In this document: one piece after another, positions 34,581-42,158 of the stretch
How the letters are laid out: every line of letters begins with the position of its first letter
How positions within the stretch are numbered: the first letter of the stretch is position 1
Assembly: GCA_003551945.1 (NCBI GenBank)
Contig: PUNZ01000158.1
Coordinates: 1 to 64,000 of the forward strand
Length of the DNA stretch: 64,000 nucleotides
Direction: 5' to 3'
Source: Halovenus sp.
Lineage (GTDB): Archaea > Halobacteriota > Halobacteria > Halobacteriales > Haloarculaceae
Position numbers and translations under genes: made by a program
Notes under the pieces: generated by a model
Seen by the model: only the letters and a program-made list of their open reading frames with translations
Told to the model about the DNA's origin: nothing
Database searches by the model: none

Positions 34581-35591
34581 TTAATCATAGGAGAGAAGGA
34601 CCTGAATAGCCTCATCTGGTGAGTTTTCAAGTAAGTCGTACGCCTGTGGTGCGTCTTCAAACGGAAACTCGTGCGTGACCAGTGTATCAAGCGGGAGGTC
34701 TTTCAGCCAGTCCCACGCAACGGCATGGCGACGCTCTCGCGACCATCGGCCTTCAAATTGTGGGGCAATCGTACTTACCTGACTACTTTCAAGGGAGAGG
34801 CGGTGGCGATGAAAGCGGCCACCAAACGAGAGTGGTGCAGGTTCTGTCCCATACCATGAGCCAACGACGATTCTCCCATCGTACCCCGTGACGTCCATCG
34901 CATCGTTGAGGACCTCAGGATTACCCGAGAGTTCGATGGTAAGGTCCGGTCGGTTTGATGGGTGTGTCAATTGCTCGTCGAATGTGTCTGTATACGGGTC
35001 TATGGCATAATCCGCTCCTAATTCAAGTGCAGCGTTTCGACGTGATTCAACCGGTTCGATAACGGTCAACGATTCAAGCGGCATCTGTGAGAGCAACGCC
35101 GTCGTCACAAGACCGACCGTCCCCTGGCCAAACACGGCGACTCGCTCACCAATTGTTGGCTGTGCATCGAGAACGAACGTAACCGCAGTCTCCATCGTGG
35201 CTAACAGCGTGGCCCGTCTCATGCTGACCGAATCAGGAATTTCGAGCAACGAATCGGGTTCTGTCACGAATCCAGATTCGTGTGGGTTGTAGGCGAAGAC
35301 AGGCGTATCAAGCCAGCGCTCATCGACATTGTCCCCACACTCGATTACTCGCCCAGTCGCCGCATAGCCGTAGCGAGTAGGAAACGAGAGGTCATCGACA
35401 AGGGTTTCGACTGGCCCGTCGGTCTCAAGTGACTTGGGCGCATCACCACGATAGAGGAGTTTCTCCGTTCCGGAGCTGATTGCCGAGAATCGTGTTTCGA
35501 CTTTCACGGTGTTGGCTGTCAGTGAGGACGGTTCACGGGTTCTCAACTCCGTTTGGCCTGGGGCGGTAAAGTAGAGTGAAGTGATAGACAT
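34581..35591 (-). CDS. medium-chain dehydrogenase/reductase, BchC-like
   Basis: A 336-residue MDR protein with an N-terminal GroES-like domain and a Rossmann domain (VAVFGQGTVGLVTTALL near residue 151, then DYAIDPYTD). The segment SAISSGTEKLLYRGDAP near residue 37 resembles BchC-type dehydrogenases, where canonical zinc enzymes have GICGSD. The catalytic-zinc Cys and the four structural Cys are missing, so it is probably zinc-free. It likely oxidises or reduces an alcohol/ketone on the cluster's product. Start ATG at 35591 (MSITSLYFTAPG); two extra residues are possible from a TTG. Confidence 0.82.
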   Translation of the reverse strand: MSITSLYFTAPGQTELRTREPSSLTANTVKVETRFSAISSGTEKLLYRGDAPKSLETDGPVETLVDDLSFPTRYGYAATGRVIECGDNVDERWLDTPVFAYNPHESGFVTEPDSLLEIPDSVSMRRATLLATMETAVTFVLDAQPTIGERVAVFGQGTVGLVTTALLSQMPLESLTVIEPVESRRNAALELGADYAIDPYTDTFDEQLTHPSNRPDLTIELSGNPEVLNDAMDVTGYDGRIVVGSWYGTEPAPLSFGGRFHRHRLSLESSQVSTIAPQFEGRWSRERRHAVAWDWLKDLPLDTLVTHEFPFEDAPQAYDLLENSPDEAIQVLLSYD

Positions 35592-35680
35592 CGTCAAACA
35601 GTTGTTACAATTACCAGTTTCTTGGATTGATTATGCTTATATCTGCCGTCTCGCTCGATGGAAACGGGGAGGTCGTATAG

Positions 35681-36415
35681 TTAGTTACTGTCAGTAATCA
35701 ACAGCCAGTCACGAACGAAACCAACGATGAACGGAATCATCGCTGCCGTGGCCAGCCAGTATGCGATCTGAGTAGTGATGGCCGGTGTAAGCAAGAAAAA
35801 TACAACAAACATCATCATGGCCCCCAACAGGCGGCGACTTTGTCGAGGTGGCAGTGGCTCAACTGGTTTTCCACGTAACTGACGGAAGGTAATGCCAGCG
35901 ACGAACATGTATCTGGCAACACCGACAGCGATGAAATAGACCGGTGCCATTCCAAATCTGATGGCAAGCAACGAACCAAGCAACAACGCAAGCGCATCTA
36001 TTTCAACATCGAGTCGAGCGCCAAATGCCGAAGTCGAATTAGTTGCCCGAGCGATGGCACCGTCAACCGCATCAAACAGCGTCCCAATGGCAAACAACAC
36101 TGCGGGAAGCCAAGCAACACCACCACCCGGTTGTCCTGTAATAAGAAACCCAGAAAGGAGGACGATGGCAGCCCCACGCAATACCGTAATGAGGGTCGCG
36201 AAGGTGAATGGCTGTGGACCGTTAACCTTCGTCGTTTGCGTATACGCATGTCGAAACAGGAGGAATTCGAACGCAAGCACGACTCCAATTACTGCGACGA
36301 ACGGTATGCCGACCGGCCAATAAGCGACCAGCCCCGCCGTGACAGAAATTACCACGACAAAGCTAGCGAGCGAAGCAATGGTCCAGGGAGCAACCTGTGG
36401 TTTCGTGAGGGTCAT
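35681..36415 (-). CDS. CDP-alcohol phosphatidyltransferase family protein
   Basis: A 244-residue enzyme with about six to seven membrane segments. The family motif D-x2-DG-x2-AR-x8-G-x3-D-x3-D is complete: FDAVDGAIARATN near residue 113, then FGARLDVEIDALAL. It transfers a CDP-activated alcohol or lipid to an acceptor hydroxyl at the membrane. The start ATG overlaps the stop of the preceding small gene (ATGA), showing translational coupling. With the glycosyltransferase, methyltransferase and phosphotransferase it suggests assembly of an unusual polar lipid or head group. Confidence 0.87.
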   Translation of the reverse strand: MTLTKPQVAPWTIASLASFVVVISVTAGLVAYWPVGIPFVAVIGVVLAFEFLLFRHAYTQTTKVNGPQPFTFATLITVLRGAAIVLLSGFLITGQPGGGVAWLPAVLFAIGTLFDAVDGAIARATNSTSAFGARLDVEIDALALLLGSLLAIRFGMAPVYFIAVGVARYMFVAGITFRQLRGKPVEPLPPRQSRRLLGAMMMFVVFFLLTPAITTQIAYWLATAAMIPFIVGFVRDWLLITDSN

Positions 36416-36609
36416 GATGTGGACTTTTGAGACAGCACATTACGGAGTTCCATGACCACCAGCAGTTGCACCGTTTCACTGAACGGTGGCGTACTCCTCG
36501 ACAGCCACATCGCGAGATGAGGCAAACCAGTCAGTACGGCCAGCAGAACTGCCGCCCAGCCTCCCGGCGTGAACGACTCAATCTCCGTCCTGCGAGGACT
36601 GTTCAGCAT
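36412..36609 (-). CDS. small single-span membrane protein coupled to the CDP-alcohol enzyme
   Basis: A 65-residue protein, MLNSPRRTEIESFTPGGW, then a membrane span (GWAAVLLAVLTGLPHLAMWL) and a polar tail. It starts 26 bases after the true end of the phosphotransferase frame at 36635, and its stop overlaps the CDP-alcohol enzyme start by an ATGA. Both facts fit an operon gene. Longer forms of the frame would run into the phosphotransferase tail. Function unknown; it may help anchor or fold the next enzyme. Confidence 0.5.
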   Translation of the reverse strand: MLNSPRRTEIESFTPGGWAAVLLAVLTGLPHLAMWLSRSTPPFSETVQLLVVMELRNVLSQKSTS

Positions 36610-36634
36610 CAGATTGTGATTAGTGGCAACACCC

Positions 36635-36859
36635 TTAACTCCAGTTATCAACGACCCGTCCAACCTGTCTGGAAAGCCACTTTTGGGTTTGGCGGTGAAG
36701 CTGTGTTCGGCCATAAGGTGTTGTAGCAACCGACCCAAGATTGATTGCTGACTGTGCCACCCACAGGAGTTGGAGCTGTTGAACTCGCGTGGAATAATTG
36801 TCTGGCATCGGTGCGTGTTGTTCGTATCCCTCTCTGAAATGTTGCCTCAGAGTCGCTTT
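36635..36859 (-). pseudogene. C-terminal part of the phosphotransferase beyond an in-frame TAG
   Basis: After the TAG at 36860-36862 the same reading frame continues open for 74 codons to a TAA at 36635-36637. It encodes KATLRQHFREGYEQHAPMPD, then VQQLQLLWVAQS and KWLSRQVGRV, helical and aromatic as expected for the C-terminus of APH-type kinases. Together the two parts give about 306 residues, the usual family length. A single nonsense mutation or read-through explains this better than chance. Confidence 0.65.
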
Positions 36860-37558
36860 CTACCGGACTGGCGGGAGATCGATAAACCGTGCCTCAGCTC
36901 TAGCGAGTGAATAGCCAGCATCAGTAACATGTGCGTTCCCCCAGTCGAGAACAGCCGACACCGAGCCAGATTCCGTAAGGAGATTCCCAGGGTGATAATC
37001 ACCGTGAGCCAACACTGGCTGCCATGCGTTCGACCGAGACGGGTGCCGCGCGACCAAATTCTTCAATCCCGGTGGTTGAGTGGTTAGCTCACCGGCTTCC
37101 CTGGTGAATTCCCCAAGTGAGTCAAAGCACCATGCATCATGGAGTTGACCGAGTAACTGACCGGCCTGACTGACAACTGGCTCGTAAGAACGCAACTCGA
37201 ACCCGTCTGGAACAGAACCTTCACAGTACTCATACAGCCCCCACCGTCTGGGCCCCCTGATGGTTTGGACAGACCCAGAAGCGATGACAGCCGGGACTGG
37301 CAGCGACGTATGCTGGCCGATATAGCAAGTGACTTCTGGTTCGATAACCTCACCCGTCCAGATATTACCGCCCCCGATTTTACAGACCACTTTGGCTGGG
37401 CAATCCCGCCGTCCATCACGCAGATGAAGCAGGTACGTCTCGGCGACCGCAACGGTCTGCGGAGTGACACACTGCGCAACGGTCGCACCGAGCGCCCGCT
37501 CGACAATCCGAGAAACCGTCGCAGGGGCCTGTTTCACAGTATAGTTGTGCGGAGCCAC
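36860..37558 (-). CDS. APH/choline-kinase-type phosphotransferase, cut by an amber codon
   Basis: A 232-residue N-terminal part of an aminoglycoside-phosphotransferase-fold kinase. The catalytic loop LAHGDYHPGNLL (near residue 186) and the metal-binding LDWGNAHVTDAGY are intact. Only the last C-terminal helices, after RFIDLPPVR, are lost to a TAG at 36860-36862, and that region continues in frame downstream. Such kinases phosphorylate a small hydroxyl compound; here it may prepare a phospho-alcohol for the CDP-alcohol enzyme. The start is uncertain: a GTG at 37558 is chosen, with GTG 37537 and TTG 37597 possible. It diverges from the FkbM gene. Confidence 0.75.
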   Translation of the reverse strand: MAPHNYTVKQAPATVSRIVERALGATVAQCVTPQTVAVAETYLLHLRDGRRDCPAKVVCKIGGGNIWTGEVIEPEVTCYIGQHTSLPVPAVIASGSVQTIRGPRRWGLYEYCEGSVPDGFELRSYEPVVSQAGQLLGQLHDAWCFDSLGEFTREAGELTTQPPGLKNLVARHPSRSNAWQPVLAHGDYHPGNLLTESGSVSAVLDWGNAHVTDAGYSLARAEARFIDLPPVR

Positions 37559-37623
37559 AATGGTATGTGTTTGGCTTTCTTTCAGGGTTGCTGACAACCG
37601 AAACAGTAAATCAAAAGAGTGTC

Positions 37624-38409
37624 GTGAAATCAGACGTGCAGAGAGACAACTGGCTCAACCGGGTGAAAACAACCGCTTCAGAGGTCAAGACTCAGCTACG
37701 GTATCTCGCTTCCCGAGGGTACGTTGAACTCGTCAGACGAAATTACGAACATCAGGTGATTACCCGGACGAACCGAACACCGGCAGGAGCCTTCCAGAGT
37801 TATGAACTGGTCAATCGCCATGGAAGTGACCCGATGCTCAAAGCGATGGGCGAGTTCTGTGAGCCCGATGCAACAATCTATGATATCGGAGCCAACGTTG
37901 GGATATACTCGGTTGCGCTTGCGTCAGCCGAACCGGACCGAACGGTGATTGCATTCGAGCCGGCACCTGTCACTGTTTCCTCTCTCAAAGCGACGGTTGC
38001 GTGTAACGACCTTGCTGACCAGGTTACCATTCAGCAGTGTGGGGTTGGTGCAACTAATGAAGAGCGGTCATTTTACTGCTCAACGCTTCCAGAGCTTTCT
38101 GGATTCAGCCGAGAAGGTGCAACTCGGTGGGGTGCACATATCGCAGAAGTCGTACCAGTTCCTGTTTGCCGACTGGGAACCATTGATGAAACCCTCCCGT
38201 CCCCAGACGTGATTAAAATAGATGTGGAAGGTACTGGTCCCGCGGTGCTTCGAGGAGCTCAAGAGATGATAACGGAGACCAGACCTGTTTTTTTCATTGA
38301 GCCCCACGATGAGGAACTGTCCGAATCACAGGAGATGCGGGAGTTGTTACTCGATTTCGACTATCGAATTGAAGTCTATGATTCGTACTGGCGTTGTTTG
38401 CCGGAGTGA
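37624..38409 (+). CDS. FkbM family methyltransferase
   Basis: About 261 residues with the FkbM methyltransferase core: IYDIGANVGIYSVALA near residue 84, an acidic strand end in VIAFEPAPVTV, and VIKIDVEGTGPAVLRGA near residue 197, the FkbM hallmark. It methylates an oxygen on a sugar or other small molecule. A GTG at 37624 is used; a GTG at 37636 sits about 28 bases after an AT-rich box, and the frame is open back to 37567. It diverges from the phosphotransferase, so it may belong to the same pathway. Confidence 0.82.
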   Translation: MKSDVQRDNWLNRVKTTASEVKTQLRYLASRGYVELVRRNYEHQVITRTNRTPAGAFQSYELVNRHGSDPMLKAMGEFCEPDATIYDIGANVGIYSVALASAEPDRTVIAFEPAPVTVSSLKATVACNDLADQVTIQQCGVGATNEERSFYCSTLPELSGFSREGATRWGAHIAEVVPVPVCRLGTIDETLPSPDVIKIDVEGTGPAVLRGAQEMITETRPVFFIEPHDEELSESQEMRELLLDFDYRIEVYDSYWRCLPE

Positions 38410-38565
38410 AGCGGTCAGTCAGTGAGATGACCGGAGACTGGTGTAATGCAACATCTTGTCCTCGGTAACTAGAACCTAATCGGTCAGTTATCAGCTCCCG
38501 CCTCGAATAGATTTACGTGCATATCCCTCCGAAACGGCTACCTTTCCATAGCCAAAACGAGCCGT

Positions 38566-38781
38566 ATGGACGAACCAAGCAAGACAGTTCGTTATCTTAC
38601 GTGGCTCGGCGAACTTGACCCCTTCTACCGGATTCTTGTCTATCTTGGCATACTCGCTGGGCTGAGCCTAATTGGTGCATCACTTGCTGCAGAAGAACCC
38701 GTTTTCCTGTTCGTAGGTATTTTCTGGCTCGTCGTTGGCTCAGTGGTCGTCTGGTTTGCAACACGGTTTGAATCGGACTAA
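38566..38781 (+). CDS. small two-span membrane protein
   Basis: A 71-residue protein with spans at about residues 22-42 (ILVYLGILAGLSLIGASLA) and 47-65 (FLFVGIFWLVVGSVVVWFA) and a short acidic end (RFESD). The start MDEPSKTVRYLTWLG is typical of small haloarchaeal membrane proteins. No function can be given. Confidence 0.65.
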   Translation: MDEPSKTVRYLTWLGELDPFYRILVYLGILAGLSLIGASLAAEEPVFLFVGIFWLVVGSVVVWFATRFESD

Positions 38782-38831
38782 TGAAGGTGTCAGCCCGGAT
38801 CACCAAACTTGACCTGCCGTAACCGTCCTTT

Positions 38832-38999
38832 TTACGACCTTTCATTGTGATTTTGTTGTCTCGTCGCAGGGGTGAAAGCTAATATCGCCACGAGGAGATA
38901 ACCGATACCGTTTGCTGTCAGTGCGAGTAACTCGACTGCCGGGAGCGCCCAGCTAGAAGTCCCCTCGGGCATCGCCAGCCTGAACCTCGATAGCGACAT
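38832..38999 (-). CDS. possible 55-residue single-span membrane protein
   Basis: The frame MSLSRFRLAMPEGTSSWALP is followed by a span (VELLALTANGIGYLLVAIL) and a polar tail ending HNERS. Composition and hydrophobicity pattern look coding, but no family is known. It converges with the gene at 38566. The following stretch up to 39236 holds no clear gene. Confidence 0.45.
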   Translation of the reverse strand: MSLSRFRLAMPEGTSSWALPAVELLALTANGIGYLLVAILAFTPATRQQNHNERS

Positions 39000-39205
39000 G
39001 GTGATCCGGGCGATACTGAACGGCGACATAAACAGTCGTTCGAGGGTGACCTACTGGGCTTCGCACACCACATTACTGGCCTCGTCGAAATACGTCACGG
39101 TCACTGTAGTCAACAGAAACGTTCCATCATTCCCGAATCAAAACTGGGATGGCGTTCCAGTGTGTTTGGCTTTGCAAGACTCATTTTTGGGGTCTATCGA
39201 TTGTT

Positions 39206-39233
39206 GGCCACGGTTACAATCGCCAGAAGAAAG
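39206..39233. repeat. 28-base repeat beside the tRNA remnant (copy B)
   Basis: It differs from 3307-3334 at only four positions (7, 10, 12 and 25). It lies three bases before a truncated tRNA-Leu-like 3' end, as copy A lies next to tRNA-Glu. Confidence 0.5.
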
Positions 39234-39236
39234 CGA

Positions 39237-39306
39237 TGCGCGGGACCGGAGTTGAACCGCGAGTACTTCGCTCTGCTCTCCCTCTGGGCTGCAAATCCTT
39301 GTGCGC
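39237..39306 (-). pseudogene. degenerate tRNA-like copy 1 (tRNA-Leu 3' end)
   Basis: The first 23 bases (39237-39259) match the 3' end of the intact tRNA-Leu gene at 39463 with one difference, covering the T arm and acceptor strand. The rest does not fold properly: only four acceptor pairs (GCGC with GCGC) remain, and no good anticodon stem is seen. Such partial tRNA ends are left by elements that integrate at tRNA genes. Confidence 0.55.
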
Positions 39307-39337
39307 ATTTATGGCTCAGGGGTTGTTCGCCGTAAAA

Positions 39338-39360
39338 TGTGCGGAAACGGATTTGAACCA
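39338..39360 (-). repeat. degenerate tRNA-like copy 2 (tRNA-Leu 3' end)
   Basis: A 23-base segment aligns to 39463-39485 with about four differences and keeps the T-loop run ggatttgaacc in part (ggatttgaacca). It is a more decayed copy of the same tRNA 3' end, about 100 bases from copy 1 and 125 bases from the intact gene. Confidence 0.45.
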
Positions 39361-39462
39361 CGCCCGAAAACCTGTGCCTCCGGCAAAGAACCTCGGTCTA
39401 CCACAAATCCACTCCTGCTCTCTCACTGCAAACAGCTCGCTACGCTCACAGTTTTTGTTCAG

Positions 39463-39547
39463 TGCGCGGGACCGGATTTGAACCGGCGGACCCCTACGGG
39501 ACAGCGTCCTAAGCGCTGCACCTTTGGCCTGGCTCGGCTACCCGCGC
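39463..39547 (-). tRNA. tRNA-Leu (anticodon TAG)
   Basis: An 85-base class II tRNA. Acceptor GCGCGGG pairs with CCCGCGC and is followed by A. The anticodon stem CAGCG/CGCTG closes the loop CTTAGGA, so the anticodon is TAG and reads CTA. The long variable arm (TCCCGTAGGGG) is typical of leucine tRNAs. CCA is not encoded. Confidence 0.94.
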
Positions 39548-39615
39548 GCACTTATCCGTACTCGAAGCAGCCAAAAGAACGCTTCGTTCTGCGTCGGCTT
39601 CCTGTCAAACACGAG

Positions 39616-40311
39616 TTACTCACTCATCTGCTGGATTTCATTGGCAAGCGACACATCATTTCGTAGCGTACTAATGTCGATGATAACACCAACGAAGTGG
39701 GTTGGTGTCTCTCCATAATAGATACCTGTCCCCGTTTCTAGAACCCATTTTTCGGAATTATCTGCAGTGAGAAGGCGATAGACGACAGAAAAGACCTCTC
39801 CGTTGCGCAACGCTTTTTGAGCGATTTCAGCCACACGCTTTCTATCATCAGGATGGATGAGGTCAAATCCAAAGGTTACACCACCAACAACGAACGCATT
39901 GGGCTCGTACCCAGTCAGTTCACGACAATGATTGCTGATGAACTCAATCGGCCACCCTGGTTCGTTTCGTGATTGATACACCGTACAGGGGAGCCTGTCG
40001 ATAAATTCCTGAAACTGCAATCGCATCGGGTCCGTCCCAAATGACGGTGGAAGCCTACTCGTTGAGTGAGACGCAGCCACTTCTCGAAAGCGCATTCGGT
40101 CAATGTAGATCTCTCCATCTGATGTGACAGTGACTTCATGGTCAGGAACAGTAAAGGTAAGCTCACCGTTCATCCTCCCTGATACCGTTTTTATCAGCAA
40201 TTCCGGCTCCACATACTCACTTAACGAATATGGCAACTCCTCCGGGTCTATCCCCTCCGCCTGAGTGAGTGCCAGTATAACCTCGTAAATAATCGCATCA
40301 CTCCTTGTCAT
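39616..40311 (-). CDS. HalOD1-PAS sensor protein without kinase domain
   Basis: A 231-residue protein. Residues 1-75 form a HalOD1 output domain (LPYSLSEYVEPELLIKTVSG, then LTFTVPDHEVTVTSDGEIYI). Residues 95-220 form a PAS fold of the PAS_3 type (IEFISNHCRELTGYEPNAFV, then FDLIHPDDRKRVAE and VGVIIDISTLR). There is no histidine kinase or receiver. Haloarchaea have many HalOD1 proteins, which are thought to pass signals by protein contact. It lies next to tRNA-Leu in the accessory zone. Confidence 0.78.
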   Translation of the reverse strand: MTRSDAIIYEVILALTQAEGIDPEELPYSLSEYVEPELLIKTVSGRMNGELTFTVPDHEVTVTSDGEIYIDRMRFREVAASHSTSRLPPSFGTDPMRLQFQEFIDRLPCTVYQSRNEPGWPIEFISNHCRELTGYEPNAFVVGGVTFGFDLIHPDDRKRVAEIAQKALRNGEVFSVVYRLLTADNSEKWVLETGTGIYYGETPTHFVGVIIDISTLRNDVSLANEIQQMSE

Positions 40312-40578
40312 ACCAATGAAATTTGCACGATACAGACTCCTCTCATACGTGTTTCAGGAAACATTACCAAACGTTTGACTCTCGGAAGTTGTTAGGACGG
40401 ACCAGTGTGAGCGAACCAAGAGTTGAGTCCCAAGACTCTCTGTCCAGCCAGCAATCAATTCACTCTTGACACCCCAGTGCATGTTCAAACAAGAGCAAGC
40501 ATCCATAGTAAAACTGTCGTGGAAAATACAACACAGACATACCACATTCTGGCAGAAAAGTTACTTAGTTATTGGAAG
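40312..40578. other. intergenic region, nothing recognised
   Basis: The 267 bases between the lipoprotein stop and the HalOD1-PAS start contain no convincing gene, tRNA or long repeat. The HalOD1-PAS promoter should lie at its left end. Confidence 0.4.
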
Positions 40579-41223
40579 TTACTGCTCAATACACTCCATA
40601 TCGGGGGGCGAAATCGGCTCAGTCTCTCCCCATGAGTGGAACTGAATAATTCCACCGTCGTCGTCGGATTCAAATTGGATTGGGTAGCCAGTGTCAGTAC
40701 TGAGATAGAGTGAGCCGTCGTCGACAGTAAATCGATACGCCTCTTGCCCATCAATAGTCACAACTTCGTCTGGGGTGACATCTCCAAACTCCTCAACTAA
40801 CCGCTCTGGTTCAAATATTTCCTCGTCCGAACTGCCAGTCGGGATGAAACACTCTCCATCGACGACAATGTACTCTTCCGTCCCAATGCGGTACACCTCC
40901 ATTTCCATCCCGTTAACAGACCAGGCGGTGTATGAATCGTCTTCGTAGAATCTCACTGTCCCACTTCCGAGCGGAACCGCAAGCTCCATCACATAGGATG
41001 ATTCCCACGCAAGTATCTCCGCAAGCGTTCTCGTCTCATCCGGCTCGTCATCATGGTCATCGTCCGGTTCCGTATCATCGCCAGCGGTGTCATCATCATC
41101 AGTATCCGGCAATGGCTCATCATCACTATCCAGACAGCCTGCAATCCCGGTAAGTGCGCCGACAAGTGCAACGTGAAGCACTCGACGTCGTCGGGCAGAG
41201 AACGCATCAGACGTTGTCTTCAT
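40579..41223 (-). CDS. acidic Tat lipoprotein
   Basis: A 214-residue exported protein. The signal ARRRRVLHVALVGALTGIAGC (about residues 9-30) has a twin-Arg run and a lipobox Cys. It is followed by an Asp-rich linker of about 35 residues, then a globular beta-rich domain (RFYEDDSYTAWSVNGMEMEV, YIVVDGECFIP, AYRFTVDDGSLYLSTDTGYP). The repeated beta strands recall LolA/outer-surface lipoprotein-carrier folds, but this is only a shape argument. The function is unknown. It diverges from the TFB-like gene at 41331. Confidence 0.72.
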   Translation of the reverse strand: MKTTSDAFSARRRRVLHVALVGALTGIAGCLDSDDEPLPDTDDDDTAGDDTEPDDDHDDEPDETRTLAEILAWESSYVMELAVPLGSGTVRFYEDDSYTAWSVNGMEMEVYRIGTEEYIVVDGECFIPTGSSDEEIFEPERLVEEFGDVTPDEVVTIDGQEAYRFTVDDGSLYLSTDTGYPIQFESDDDGGIIQFHSWGETEPISPPDMECIEQ

Positions 41224-41300
41224 GCAAAGAAGATGTCGTCTCTCAAAATAAAGACGTCGACGGGGTCACACGAAGACAGAGAATAATCACTGCACCCAAT

Positions 41301-41308
41301 TTTTAAGT
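41301..41308 (+). promoter_or_regulatory. TATA-like box of the TFB-like gene
   Basis: The run ttttaagt lies about 27 bases before the GTG at 41331, so that transcript is probably leaderless. Confidence 0.45.
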
Positions 41309-41330
41309 TGAGCTACCGCTAGCTTTCTCT

Positions 41331-41636
41331 GTGTATCGCGCCCGCGATGAACTGGATAACGCAGAGTGGCTTGAGCAACTCGAAGATGCTGCCGACCGAC
41401 TTGAACTCAGTACCAGCGCTCGCTCTCGCGCTCGCGACATCTTTCTCACGACAGCCCCGACACACCGCTCAAAACAAACCACGCTCGCTGCCTCGCTTTA
41501 CGTCGGTGCACTGGTCGAAAGCGATGAACGCTCACAGACGGCAGTTGCAGACGCTGTCGGCGTCTCACGTCTGACAGTCCAAAAATATTGGAAAGAACAT
41601 CTCAAAGCTGCTGGACTTGAACCGCCAGAGTGGTAA
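41331..41636 (+). CDS. one-domain transcription factor B-like protein
   Basis: A 101-residue protein equal to a single cyclin-like repeat of TFB/TFIIB: SARSRARDIFLTTAP, LAASLYVGALVESDERSQTA, then a helix-turn-helix AVADAVGVSRLTVQKYWKEH. The N-terminal zinc ribbon, B-finger and first cyclin repeat are missing, so it cannot recruit polymerase the usual way. Short TFB-like proteins of this type occur across haloarchaea. It may bind the BRE/TATA region as a competitor or as a plain HTH regulator. GTG start at 41331; an IS remnant begins directly after its stop. Confidence 0.82.
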   Translation: MYRARDELDNAEWLEQLEDAADRLELSTSARSRARDIFLTTAPTHRSKQTTLAASLYVGALVESDERSQTAVADAVGVSRLTVQKYWKEHLKAAGLEPPEW

Positions 41637-41639
41637 TAG

Positions 41640-41908
41640 GTGATGGCATCTCGAAGTTCGTCCATCGCGTCCGGCTCGCCGCGCAGATGGCCCTTCACCT
41701 TCTTGTAAGGTTTCGGGCTGATGCGGACTTGGACGCGGTTCGTGTCGTCGTCAACGGTAAGGCGATAGCCTACCGTGTGCGCCATCACGAGCGGGTACGA
41801 ACCAGATTTGTCCGTGCTTGGCGGTGTTGGCTTGCCGCCATCAGGGTCATCCTGTTCACGCCACCAGTCTCTGAGGGATTGGTAGGAGTCCCATGTTTGG
41901 AGGGCTTT
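41640..41908 (-). pseudogene. internal fragment of an IS200/IS605-type tnpB
   Basis: The minus strand encodes about 88 residues typical of haloarchaeal TnpB after its N-terminal start: SLRDWWREQDDPDGGKP, YPLVMAHTVGYRLTVDDDT, then ISPKPYKKVKGHLRGEP. Both the first 70 or so residues and the whole catalytic C-terminus (RuvC and zinc finger) are missing, so it is inactive. On one side it joins directly to a tnpA fragment, on the other it stops four bases from the TFB-like gene. Confidence 0.8.
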
Positions 41909-42148
41909 GCCGACGACCACGTACACCTGTTCGTCCAGTGTGACCCGAAGCACAGTCCGGCATACAGCGCTCGCCAATTCAAGTCGTACTCTGGCAAACA
42001 CTTACTGGAGCGGAATCCCGAAATTAGGGAGTCATATTTCTGGGGTGGCGGATTCTGGAAGGTTGGGTACTACGTGGGAACGACGGGAGCAGTATCGGAG
42101 GAAGTGGTTGAACGGTATATCGAAGAGACGGAACACACGCCGGAGTGA
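41909..42148 (+). pseudogene. C-terminal fragment of an IS200/IS605-type tnpA (Y1 transposase)
   Basis: About 80 residues remain. They include the HUH motif in DDHVHLFVQCDP, the SARQFKSYSGKHLL region, WGGGFWKVGYYVGT with the likely catalytic Tyr, and the usual end VVERYIEETEHTPE. The N-terminal half is absent. It is divergent from the tnpB fragment, as in IS605-type elements, so one internal deletion removed the region between the two gene middles. Confidence 0.8.
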
Positions 42149-42158
42149 CGCGCTTCAC

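Noticed and set aside
36610..36738. Longer N-terminus for the small membrane protein ending at 36412
   Set aside because: It overlaps the in-frame continuation of the phosphotransferase; the ATG at 36609 lies just after the end of that frame.
39338..39420. A second complete tRNA between the two outer copies
   Set aside because: Only the T-arm and acceptor-strand part can be aligned; no closing acceptor arm or anticodon stem could be formed.
41630..41908. First part of the long forward frame that ends in the tnpA fragment
   Set aside because: This part is the reverse strand of the tnpB fragment, so the apparent 172-residue protein is a chance join; only 41909-42148 is tnpA.
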